DNA from: Massilia sp. YIM B02443
Lineage (GTDB): Bacteria > Pseudomonadota > Gammaproteobacteria > Burkholderiales > Burkholderiaceae_D
Length of the DNA: 34,223 nucleotides
Reading direction: 5' to 3'
Assembly (NCBI RefSeq): GCF_030411955.1
Contig: NZ_JASNRA010000032.1
Coordinates: 14,637-48,859 of the forward strand
Positions 8,752 to 15,517 of the stretch are shown here, one piece after another. Positions within the stretch are counted from its first letter, which is position 1; the number at the start of each line of letters is the position of its first letter. The notes beneath the pieces are model-generated. The model did not search any database. It was given only the letters and a program-made list of their open reading frames with translations, and was not told the DNA's origin. The translations under genes were made by a program, and so were the position numbers.

Positions 8752-9270
8752 ATGTCCACGCAGATCGCACAACTTACCCTGGTCGTCGCCGTCGATGCGC
8801 AGAACGGCATCGGCATCGACAACCAGCTGCCGTGGCACCTGCCCGAAGACCTGGCGCACTTCAAGCGCGTCACGCTCGGCAAGCCGGTGATCATGGGCCG
8901 CAAGACCTTCGACTCGATCGGACGCCCGCTGCCGAAGCGCCGCAACATCGTCGTCACCCGCAACGCCGGGTGGTCGCACGAGGGCGTGGACAGCGCGGCG
9001 TCGCTGGACGCCGCGATCGACCTGCTCGGCGGCGAGCCGGCCAGCATCATCGGCGGCGCCCAGGTCTTCCATGAGGCGATGGCGCTGGCCGACAGCATGA
9101 TCGTCACCCACATCGCCCACGTCTTCGAATGCGATACGTTCTTCCCGCCGATCGACCCGGCCGTATGGGTCGAAACCGCACGTGAAAGCCATCAGGATGC
9201 GGCGCAGGGCTTCGCTTACGCCTTCGTCACCTACGTGCGCAAGGACGCCGGCGCGGCCGCATCGAGCTAA
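8752..9270 (+). CDS. folA: dihydrofolate reductase (type I)
   Basis: Reduces dihydrofolate to tetrahydrofolate with NADPH, regenerating the cofactor oxidised by ThyA. The 172-residue protein shows the family signature GIGIDNQLPWHLPEDLAHFK. D33 follows W28 by five residues, as D27 follows W22 in E. coli. The NADPH-binding stretch VIMGRKTFDSIGRPLP and the IIGGAQVF motif are present. ATG 8752 has GGAG at 8742-8745, six bases upstream. The C-terminus is slightly longer than the E. coli enzyme and ends in a short alanine-rich tail. The gene is separated from its usual neighbour thyA by the helicase gene. Confidence 0.97.
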   Translation: MSTQIAQLTLVVAVDAQNGIGIDNQLPWHLPEDLAHFKRVTLGKPVIMGRKTFDSIGRPLPKRRNIVVTRNAGWSHEGVDSAASLDAAIDLLGGEPASIIGGAQVFHEAMALADSMIVTHIAHVFECDTFFPPIDPAVWVETARESHQDAAQGFAYAFVTYVRKDAGAAASS

Positions 9271-9366
9271 AGTGCGCCGCCGATCGCGTTCTGTGGCTAA
9301 GCTGGCAAAATAATTGCACCGGAGTCCGCGATTTCTGCGAAAATCCGCTTCTCATTTTTACCCGGT

Positions 9367-9425
9367 GCCGTGCGGCGGCCGGGCCAGTGCCGGCCGGACC
9401 GGCGCCGGCCGGCCGCCGACACGGC
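9367..9425 (+). promoter_or_regulatory. very GC-rich stem-loop in the leader of the decarboxylase gene
   Basis: GCCGTGCGGCGGCCGG (9367-9382) pairs with 9409-9425 with a single bulged A. The 26 bases between are themselves self-complementary (repeated GCCGG/CCGGC). The structure ends 11 bases before the GGAG ribosome-binding site (9436-9439) of the decarboxylase. It may control or protect that leader; no known riboswitch class is recognised. Confidence 0.45.
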
Positions 9426-9445
9426 GCTTCGCATTGGAGCTGTCG

Positions 9446-11707
9446 ATGAAATTTCGTTTCCCCATCGTCATCATTGACGAGGACTTCCGCTCGGAGAACA
9501 CCTCCGGTCTCGGCATTCGCGCGCTGGCTGCCGCGATGGAACAGGAAGGCATGGAGGTCGTCGGTGTGACCAGCTATGGCGACCTGTCCCAGTTCGCCCA
9601 GCAGCAGTCGCGCGCGTCCGCTTTCGTCCTGTCGATCGACGACGAGGAATTCGGCGGCGGTTCGCTCGAAGAGACCGACTTCGCGCTGCTCAACCTGCGC
9701 GCGTTCGTGAAGGAGATCCGCCACAAGAACGCCGACATCCCGATCTACATCTACGGCGAGACCCGCACCAGCCGGCACATCCCGAACGACATCCTGAAGG
9801 AGCTGCACGGCTTCATCCACATGTTCGAGGACACCCCGGAATTCGTGGCGCGCCACATCATCCGCGAAGCCAAGGCCTACCTGGACAGCCTGGCGCCGCC
9901 GTTCTTCCGCGCGCTGGTCAACTACGCCTACGACGGTTCGTACTCGTGGCACTGCCCGGGCCATTCGGGCGGCGTCGCTTTCCTGAAGTCGCCGATCGGC
10001 CAGATGTTCCACCAGTTCTTCGGCGAGAACATGCTGCGCGCCGACGTCTGCAACGCGGTCGAGGAACTTGGCCAGCTGCTCGACCACACCGGCCCGGTCG
10101 CCAAGTCCGAACGCAACGCCGCGCGCATCTACAGCGCCGACCACTGCTACTTCGTCACCAACGGCACCTCGACCTCGAACAAGATGGTCTGGCACTCGAC
10201 CGTCGCCCCGGGCGACATCGTGGTGGTCGACCGTAACTGCCACAAGTCGATCCTGCACTCGATCATCATGTGCGGCGCGATCCCCGTGTTCCTGATGCCG
10301 ACCCGGAATCACCTCGGCATCATCGGCCCGATCCCGCTGGAAGAGTTCACGCCCGAATCGATCGCGCGCAAGATCGAAGCCAATCCGTTCGCGCGCGACG
10401 CGGTGAACAAGAAGCCGCGCATCCTGACCATCACCCAGTCGACCTACGACGGCGTGGTGTACAACGTCGAGACCCTGCGCGAAATGCTGGACGGGAAGAT
10501 CGACACCCTGCACTTCGACGAAGCCTGGCTGCCGCACGCGACCTTCCACGACTTCTACAAGAACATGCACGCGATCGGCCAGGACCGCCCGCGCGCCAAG
10601 GAGTCGATGATCTTCTCGACCCAGTCGACCCACAAGCTGCTGGCCGGCCTCTCGCAGGCATCGCAGGTGCTGGTGCGCGAATCGGAATCGGTCAAGCTGG
10701 ACCAGGACGCCTTCAACGAGGCCTACCTGATGCACACCTCGACCTCGCCGCAGTACTCGATCATCGCTTCGTGCGACGTCGCCGCCGCGATGATGGAAGC
10801 GCCGGGCGGTACCGCCCTGGTCGAGGAGTCGATCCTGGAAGCGCTGGACTTCCGGCGCGCCATGAAGAAGGTCGACGCCGACTACGGCGACGACTGGTGG
10901 TTCCAGGTCTGGGGACCGGACAAGTTTTCGGAAGAAGGCATCGGCACCCAGGACGACTGGATGATCCGCGCCGAAGAGAACTGGCACGGCTTCGGCAAGC
11001 TCGCGCCGGGCTTCAACATGCTCGACCCGATCAAGGCCACCATCGTGACCCCGGGCCTGGACCTGTCGGGCCAGTTCGGCGAAACCGGCATCCCGGCCTC
11101 GATCGTGACCAAGTACCTGGCCGAACACGGCGTGATCATCGAGAAGTGCGGCCTGTACTCGTTCTTCATCATGTTCACCATCGGCATCACCAAGGGCCGC
11201 TGGAACACCCTGGTCACCGCCCTGCAGCAGTTCAAGGACGACTACGACCGCAACATGCCGATGTGGCGCGTGATGCCGCAGTTCGCCGCCGCCAACCCGC
11301 GCTATGAAACCCGCGGCCTGCGCGACCTGTGCACCGAGATCCACCGTTTCTACGCCGAGCGCGACGTGGCGCGCCTGACCACCGAGATGTACCTGTCGGA
11401 CATGATCCCGGCCATGAAGCCGTCGGACGCCTTCGCCAACATGGCGCACCGCAAGATCGAGCGCGTGGCGATCGACGAGCTGGAAGGCCGCATCACGGCG
11501 ATCCTGCTGACGCCTTACCCGCCGGGCATTCCGCTCCTGATCCCGGGCGAGCGCTTCAACCGCACGATCGTGGACTACCTGCGCTTTGCGCGTGACTTCA
11601 ACGAGCGCTTCCCGGGCTTCGAGACCGACGTGCACGGGCTGGTCAAGCGCGAGGTCGATGGCAAGCGCGGTTACTTCGTCGACTGCGTGAAGCAGGACGA
11701 GGCGTGA
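9446..11707 (+). CDS. Arg/Lys/Orn decarboxylase (large, inducible-type PLP enzyme)
   Basis: A 753-residue group III amino-acid decarboxylase with a receiver-like 'wing' domain (about 1-130), a PLP domain and a C-terminal domain. The length matches biodegradative arginine decarboxylase AdiA (755) better than LdcI (about 710). Visible are CPGHSGGVAFLKSP, VVVDRNCHKS, LHFDEAW, and TQSTHKLL, where K397 is the PLP lysine next to H396. Start ATG 9446 has GGAG six bases upstream and gives the family N-terminus MKFRFPIVIIDEDF; a longer open frame runs upstream without support. The products would be agmatine, cadaverine or putrescine plus CO2, useful in acid resistance or polyamine supply. Which substrate is used cannot be told from sequence alone. 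It converges on dcd. Confidence 0.92.
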   Translation: MKFRFPIVIIDEDFRSENTSGLGIRALAAAMEQEGMEVVGVTSYGDLSQFAQQQSRASAFVLSIDDEEFGGGSLEETDFALLNLRAFVKEIRHKNADIPIYIYGETRTSRHIPNDILKELHGFIHMFEDTPEFVARHIIREAKAYLDSLAPPFFRALVNYAYDGSYSWHCPGHSGGVAFLKSPIGQMFHQFFGENMLRADVCNAVEELGQLLDHTGPVAKSERNAARIYSADHCYFVTNGTSTSNKMVWHSTVAPGDIVVVDRNCHKSILHSIIMCGAIPVFLMPTRNHLGIIGPIPLEEFTPESIARKIEANPFARDAVNKKPRILTITQSTYDGVVYNVETLREMLDGKIDTLHFDEAWLPHATFHDFYKNMHAIGQDRPRAKESMIFSTQSTHKLLAGLSQASQVLVRESESVKLDQDAFNEAYLMHTSTSPQYSIIASCDVAAAMMEAPGGTALVEESILEALDFRRAMKKVDADYGDDWWFQVWGPDKFSEEGIGTQDDWMIRAEENWHGFGKLAPGFNMLDPIKATIVTPGLDLSGQFGETGIPASIVTKYLAEHGVIIEKCGLYSFFIMFTIGITKGRWNTLVTALQQFKDDYDRNMPMWRVMPQFAAANPRYETRGLRDLCTEIHRFYAERDVARLTTEMYLSDMIPAMKPSDAFANMAHRKIERVAIDELEGRITAILLTPYPPGIPLLIPGERFNRTIVDYLRFARDFNERFPGFETDVHGLVKREVDGKRGYFVDCVKQDEA

Positions 11708-11725
11708 TCGTCGTTCGCTTGATGT

Positions 11726-11760
11726 AAAAAAGGCCCGGAGCGATCCGGGCCTTTTGTTTT
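11726..11760 (+). terminator. bidirectional intrinsic terminator between decarboxylase and dcd
   Basis: GGCCCGGA (11732-11739) and TCCGGGCC (11744-11751) form a perfect 8-bp stem with loop GCGA. It is flanked by an A-run (11726-11731) and TTTTGTTTTT on the other side, so it works in both directions for the convergent genes. Confidence 0.93.
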
Positions 11761-11793
11761 TGCGGCCGTTATCGAAACGACCGTTTGCAGGAC

Positions 11794-12360
11794 TCAGGTC
11801 TTCGGCAGCGTCACGCCATGCTGGCCCTGGTATTTGCCGCCGCGGTCCTTGTACGAGGTCTCGCACACTTCGTCGCTCTCGAAGAACAGCACCTGCGCGC
11901 AGCCTTCGCCCGCGTAGATCTTGGCCGGCAGCGGCGTGGTGTTCGAGAACTCCAGCGTCACGTAGCCTTCCCACTCCGGCTCGAACGGCGTCACGTTGAC
12001 GATGATGCCGCAGCGCGCGTAGGTCGACTTGCCGAGGCAGACGGTCAGCACGTTGCGCGGGATGCGGAAGTATTCGATGGTGCGCGCCAGCGCGAACGAG
12101 TTCGGCGGGATGATGCAGACGTCGCTCTTGACGTCGACGAAGGAGTTCGAATCGAAGTTCTTGGGGTCGACGATGGTGCTGTTGATGTTGGTGAAGACCT
12201 TGAATTCGTCGGCGCAGCGGATGTCGTAGCCGTACGAGGAGGTGCCGAACGAAATGATGCGGCGACCGTCCTGCTCGCGCACCTGGCCCGGCTCGAACGG
12301 CTCGATCATGCCGGTGCTCTCCGCCATGCGGCGGATCCATTTGTCGCTCTTGATAGTCAT
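11794..12360 (-). CDS. dcd: dCTP deaminase
   Basis: Deaminates dCTP to dUTP, the precursor route to dUMP for ThyA. It has 188 residues, close to E. coli Dcd (193). The signature FEPEWEGYVTLEFSN contains E131 and the catalytic glutamate E137, equivalent to E138 of E. coli. SSYGYDIRCADEF, CLGKSTYARCGI and GEGCAQVLFFE are also family hallmarks. The start ATG at 12360 is preceded on the minus strand by a GGAA-containing purine stretch. It ends opposite the decarboxylase with a shared terminator. With thyA and folA it makes three enzymes of dTMP supply within 11 kb. Confidence 0.97.
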   Translation of the reverse strand: MTIKSDKWIRRMAESTGMIEPFEPGQVREQDGRRIISFGTSSYGYDIRCADEFKVFTNINSTIVDPKNFDSNSFVDVKSDVCIIPPNSFALARTIEYFRIPRNVLTVCLGKSTYARCGIIVNVTPFEPEWEGYVTLEFSNTTPLPAKIYAGEGCAQVLFFESDEVCETSYKDRGGKYQGQHGVTLPKT

Positions 12361-12425
12361 TGTCGGTTTCCAGGCAGGGATGAAAATCCCGCGATTTTAC
12401 GCGAAGTCGCTGTTCCCGCGCCAGA

Positions 12426-13235
12426 TTAGCCGGTTGCCAGCAGCTTGCCGATCATCGCGTGCGCCAAGCGCGCCGTCTCGTCGGGTTTCTCGAGCGGGTA
12501 CAGGTGGCTGCCCTCAATCATGACCAGGTTCTCGCCTACCAGCTTGCGCGTCGGTCCCAGCGTGGCCTGGCGCAGCTCTTCCGAGTCCGTGCCGGCGATG
12601 AAGCCGACCGGCACCGGGAACGGCTGCTTCAGCACCCCTCCCATGCGGTGCGGCAGCGTGGCGTAGATCGCGGTCTCGACCTCGCGCGTGAAGCGCAGCG
12701 TCACGCCCTGCTCGTGCGGCGCCAGGCCGTGCTCGAGATAGTCGTCCAGCGCGCCCGGGGCCCAGGCCTGGAAGATCGGTTTGGCCATGAAGTGGCTGTA
12801 GGCAGCCTCGCGGCTCGGCCACAGGAAGCGCCGCCTGTGCGAGAAACGCGCCGGCGACAGGCGCTCGCCGTAGCCGAAGCGCTTGGCCAGGCGCCACACC
12901 AGCGCGCGCCAGCCGGCCACCACCGGCGAATCGAGCATCACCACGCAGCGCGCCAGGTCGGGGCGGCGCGCCGCCGCCATCGCGCACAGCATGCCGCCCA
13001 GCGAGTGGCCGACCAGGATCGCGGGTTGTCCATAACCCTCCAGATGCGCCACCAGTTCGTCGACCAGGGTCTCCCAGCCGTCGCCGACCGGATAGCGCGG
13101 ATCGTGGCCGTGCATGTCGAGCGTGCGCACCTCGTAGTGTTCGCCGAGCGCCGCCAGCAGGCGGCCGTAGGTGCCGGCCGGGTAGCTGTTACCGTGGGCG
13201 AAGTGCAGCAGCGGCTTGGATGCGTTCTGGGTCAT
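12426..13235 (-). CDS. alpha/beta hydrolase
   Basis: A 269-residue soluble alpha/beta-hydrolase-fold protein. The N-terminus HFAHGNSYPAGTYGRLLAAL is the usual first strand with the oxyanion HGN. The nucleophile elbow VGHSLGGM puts the serine at 78, and the late histidine is in EGSHLYPLEKP (H244). The acid is probably in GTDSEELR. The class includes esterases, lipases and peptidases; nothing here fixes the substrate. The ATG at 13235 lies only four bases from the foot of a perfect 14-bp inverted repeat (13240-13292), and no free Shine-Dalgarno is visible. It lies downstream of the dioxygenase gene on the same strand, 66 bases away. Confidence 0.85.
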   Translation of the reverse strand: MTQNASKPLLHFAHGNSYPAGTYGRLLAALGEHYEVRTLDMHGHDPRYPVGDGWETLVDELVAHLEGYGQPAILVGHSLGGMLCAMAAARRPDLARCVVMLDSPVVAGWRALVWRLAKRFGYGERLSPARFSHRRRFLWPSREAAYSHFMAKPIFQAWAPGALDDYLEHGLAPHEQGVTLRFTREVETAIYATLPHRMGGVLKQPFPVPVGFIAGTDSEELRQATLGPTRKLVGENLVMIEGSHLYPLEKPDETARLAHAMIGKLLATG

Positions 13236-13239
13236 GGAT

Positions 13240-13292
13240 GCGGGACGGTGGCAAAATGCGTCGGGCCATTGTAATGGCTGCCACCGTCCCGC
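13240..13292 (-). repeat. perfect 14-bp inverted repeat with a second palindrome in its loop
   Basis: GCGGGACGGTGGCA (13240-13253) is the exact reverse complement of 13279-13292. The 25-base loop holds GCCATT-GT-AATGGC (13265-13278), also self-complementary. On the minus strand it sits after the dioxygenase stop and ends four bases before the hydrolase ATG. It could be a terminator (no T-run), a translation-blocking hairpin or a REP-like element. Confidence 0.7.
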
Positions 13293-13301
13293 GAACCGGC
13301 A

Positions 13302-14165
13302 TTAGAGTGAAACGCCTACTACCAAAGTCGCGACATAGCCCTGCGTCGCATTGCCGGTCACGCTTGCCATCTGCAGCGACGTGCCGTCGCTGAAGACGTT
13401 GTCGTTGGCGTAGCTGATGCGCGACAGGTTGCTCACGCTGCTGCCGTAGCCGCTGGCGGTGTAGGCCTCGTTCAGGGTCGCCAGCGGGAACGTGAACTGC
13501 GAGGTCTTGACCCGGTTGGCGGCGCTGCCGGCCTTGGCCAGGCTCGGATACACCTCGAAGTGCACGTGCGGCATGCGCCCGTCGTAGCAGCCCGGGAAGA
13601 TGGTGGTGAAGGTCACCCAGCCCTCGCTGTCGGCTTCCTGCACGCCGCGCAGGTAGTTCTCGCCCACGATGCCGTTCGAGTACATCGAATAGCCGCCTTC
13701 GCGCGTGCAATGCCACAGGTACAGCGCGGCGCCCGGCGCCAGCGTGCAGCCGCCCGCCACGTTCACCAGCTGCAGGCGAATCGTCAGCGGCACACCGGCC
13801 GCGACGCCGCTGGCGCCGGCGATGCTGGCGCGGATGTCGCTTCTCACGATGCCCGACAGGACCAGCGCGTTGGCCACGCCGTTGGCGTTGCGGTTGGTGC
13901 CGTCGCCCGGATACGGGCCGCCGGTTTCTTCGGGGATCACCGCGCACGAGGCGCTGGTGCTGCCGGTGCTGCCCGATCCGGTGGTGCTGGTGGAGGTCGA
14001 GATGCCGTAGCTGCCGTCGCTGCTGCCGCCGCAGCCGGCCAGCGGCAGCAGGCCAGGTCCGGCAACGGCGCCGGCCAGCAGCCAGCGCAGCGACTGGCGC
14101 CGGCTGGCCGGCTGCGCCAGCATGCGTTCGAGGTCGGCGCCCAGGCCAAGGTCATGGTCGTGCAT
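13302..14165 (-). CDS. exported lipoprotein-like intradiol ring-cleavage dioxygenase
   Basis: A 287-residue member of the intradiol (catechol/protocatechuate-type) dioxygenase superfamily, which cleaves vicinal diols on aromatic rings with non-haem Fe(III). The N-terminus has a twin-arginine motif SRRQSLRW (R22-R23), a hydrophobic stretch and a lipobox-like LAGC with C45, then a Gly/Ser-rich linker. It is therefore probably folded in the cytoplasm, exported by Tat and lipid-anchored. Likely iron ligands are the tyrosines in EGGYSMYS and GCYDGR, plus H200 and H202 in PHVHFEV. ATG 14165 is chosen over GTG 14192 because AGGAG (14171-14175) lies five bases upstream. It follows the Spy-like gene by 23 bases and may share its promoter. 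The substrate is unknown. Confidence 0.85.
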   Translation of the reverse strand: MHDHDLGLGADLERMLAQPASRRQSLRWLLAGAVAGPGLLPLAGCGGSSDGSYGISTSTSTTGSGSTGSTSASCAVIPEETGGPYPGDGTNRNANGVANALVLSGIVRSDIRASIAGASGVAAGVPLTIRLQLVNVAGGCTLAPGAALYLWHCTREGGYSMYSNGIVGENYLRGVQEADSEGWVTFTTIFPGCYDGRMPHVHFEVYPSLAKAGSAANRVKTSQFTFPLATLNEAYTASGYGSSVSNLSRISYANDNVFSDGTSLQMASVTGNATQGYVATLVVGVSL

Positions 14166-14188
14166 GTGGTCTCCTTCGATGGACGGGT

Positions 14189-14683
14189 TCACTGGCGCGT
14201 CCCCTCGTCCTTGTCTTGCCGGCGTTCGCGGCGCTCCTTGCCGCCGCCACGCGGCGGACGGCCTTCCGCTCCTTCGCGCAGCTGGGCGCGCTGTTCGGGG
14301 GTCAGCAGCGCCATCAGCTGGGCCTCGGTGCGCAGGTGCAGCAGTTCCTGGGCGGCGATCGCCTGGCCCAGCGCCTGCGCCTGGGTGCGCGCCGCAGCGC
14401 CGTCGAGTTGCGCGCTATCGGACATGGCGTGCAGCGCATCGTGCGCCTTGCGCTCGGTCTTTTCGAGTTCGCGCCGCTTGGGCGCCTGCTCGTGCAGGAT
14501 CGCGAACACGCGGTCCTGCTGCGCTTCGCTCAGGTCGAGATCACGCAGGAACGGGGCCACACCGGGGCCGCGACCGAACGATTCGGGGTCGCCGGGCGGC
14601 ATCGGTTGCGCCTGGACGGCGGGGGCAAGCAGGCAAGCTGCAAGAATCGCGGCAACGGCGCCGCGGATGGGATACAAGGTCAT
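14189..14683 (-). CDS. Spy/CpxP-family periplasmic protein (LTxxQ)
   Basis: A 164-residue small helical protein of the Spy/CpxP family, periplasmic chaperones or feedback regulators of envelope stress. An N-terminal Sec signal (AVAAILAACLLAPAVQAQ) is cleaved near residue 24. The mature part has LDLSEAQQDRVF and LLTPEQRAQLRE, the two LTxxQ-type motifs, and a strongly basic C-terminal tail. The open frame runs 47 codons further upstream, but ATG 14683 has GGAGG five bases before it and exposes the signal peptide. It is divergent from a CpxR/CpxA-type system with CpxR half-sites in the gap, so it is the natural CpxP counterpart here. The sequence shows class, not chaperone activity. Confidence 0.85.
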   Translation of the reverse strand: MTLYPIRGAVAAILAACLLAPAVQAQPMPPGDPESFGRGPGVAPFLRDLDLSEAQQDRVFAILHEQAPKRRELEKTERKAHDALHAMSDSAQLDGAAARTQAQALGQAIAAQELLHLRTEAQLMALLTPEQRAQLREGAEGRPPRGGGKERRERRQDKDEGTRQ

Positions 14684-14729
14684 GGTGTCCTCCAGTGTTT
14701 CGACGGCGTCCATTCTGTTGCGCGCCGAT

Positions 14730-14764
14730 GTAAAGCGCGGCCAAGCGGCGTAAATTGGCGTAAA
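14730..14764. promoter_or_regulatory. CpxR box: three phased GTAAA half-sites
   Basis: GTAAA occurs at 14730-14734, 14750-14754 and 14760-14764. The last two form GTAAATTGGCGTAAA, a perfect match to the enterobacterial CpxR consensus GTAAA-N5-GTAAA. The first site is 20 bp away, two helical turns, on the same face. It lies in the 132-base divergent gap between the Spy/CpxP-like gene and cpxR, so both genes may be controlled. Confidence 0.8.
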
Positions 14765-14800
14765 ACCCGCCACGACGGAGCGGACCGGGGCGCCGCGGTT

Positions 14801-14809
14801 TGCTATCCT
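14801..14809 (+). promoter_or_regulatory. extended -10 (TGC-TATCCT) of cpxR
   Basis: TGCTATCCT is an extended -10 motif whose hexamer (14804-14809) ends six bases before the cpxR ATG at 14816. Transcription would begin at or next to the A of the start codon, which implies a leaderless message. No Shine-Dalgarno sequence is present. Confidence 0.5.
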
Positions 14810-14815
14810 GTCGCC

Positions 14816-15502
14816 ATGACTCACGTATTACTCATCGACGACGACGTCGAACTGGTCGGCATGTTCGCCGAATACCTGGAACAGGAAGGCTTCCAGGTCA
14901 CGGTCGTGCACAACGGCGAGGACGGCGTGCGCGAAGCGCTCACCGGCCGCCACGCCATCGCCATCCTCGACGTCATGATGCCGGGCATGAGCGGCATCGA
15001 GGCGCTGCGCCAGATCCGCGCCGCCAGCCGCATCCCGGTCCTGATGCTGACCGCGCGCGGCGACGACGCCGACCGCATCCTGGGCCTTGAGCTGGGGGCC
15101 GACGACTACGTCCCCAAGCCCTGCACCCCGCGCGAACTGACCGCGCGCGTGCGCGCCATCCTGCGCCGCACCCACGCCGCCCGGGACAGCGGTCCGGGCG
15201 TGACGCTCACGGTCGGCAAGCTGACCATGATCCCGGAGCAGCGCCGCGCCACGTGGGACGGCAAGCCGCTCGACCTGACCAGCACCGAATTCAACCTGCT
15301 CGAAGTCCTGGCGCGCAACGCCGGACGCCCGGTCAGCAAGAACGAACTGTCGGAACAGGGACTGGGCCGGCCGCTGGCGCGCTTCGACCGCAACATCGAC
15401 GTCCACCTGAGCAGCCTGCGCCACAAACTGGGGCCCTTGTCGGACGGCCGCTCGTGCCTGCAGACGATCTACCGCCAGGGCTACCAGCTGATCCGGGAAT
15501 GA
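14816..15502 (+). CDS. cpxR: CpxR-type OmpR-family response regulator
   Basis: A 228-residue cytoplasmic response regulator. The receiver domain (1-120) has acidic D8-D10, phospho-acceptor D52 in LDVMMPG, T79 in LMLTARG and K101 in YVPKP. The winged-helix DNA-binding domain follows (about 130-228). LGLELGADDYVPKPCTPREL, then LSEQGLG-PLARFDRNIDVHLSSLRHKL, are close to E. coli CpxR rather than other OmpR relatives. The gene starts 52 bases from a perfect CpxR box and is followed after 15 bases by its kinase. It probably controls itself and the divergent Spy/CpxP-like gene in response to envelope stress. Target genes elsewhere are not visible here. Confidence 0.9.
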   Translation: MTHVLLIDDDVELVGMFAEYLEQEGFQVTVVHNGEDGVREALTGRHAIAILDVMMPGMSGIEALRQIRAASRIPVLMLTARGDDADRILGLELGADDYVPKPCTPRELTARVRAILRRTHAARDSGPGVTLTVGKLTMIPEQRRATWDGKPLDLTSTEFNLLEVLARNAGRPVSKNELSEQGLGRPLARFDRNIDVHLSSLRHKLGPLSDGRSCLQTIYRQGYQLIRE

Positions 15503-15517
15503 GGACCGGCCTTTAGT

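Noticed and set aside
9227..12340. 1037-codon minus-strand open frame across folA end, decarboxylase and dcd
   Set aside because: It runs antisense to the decarboxylase and through dcd in another frame; real motifs are in the other frames.
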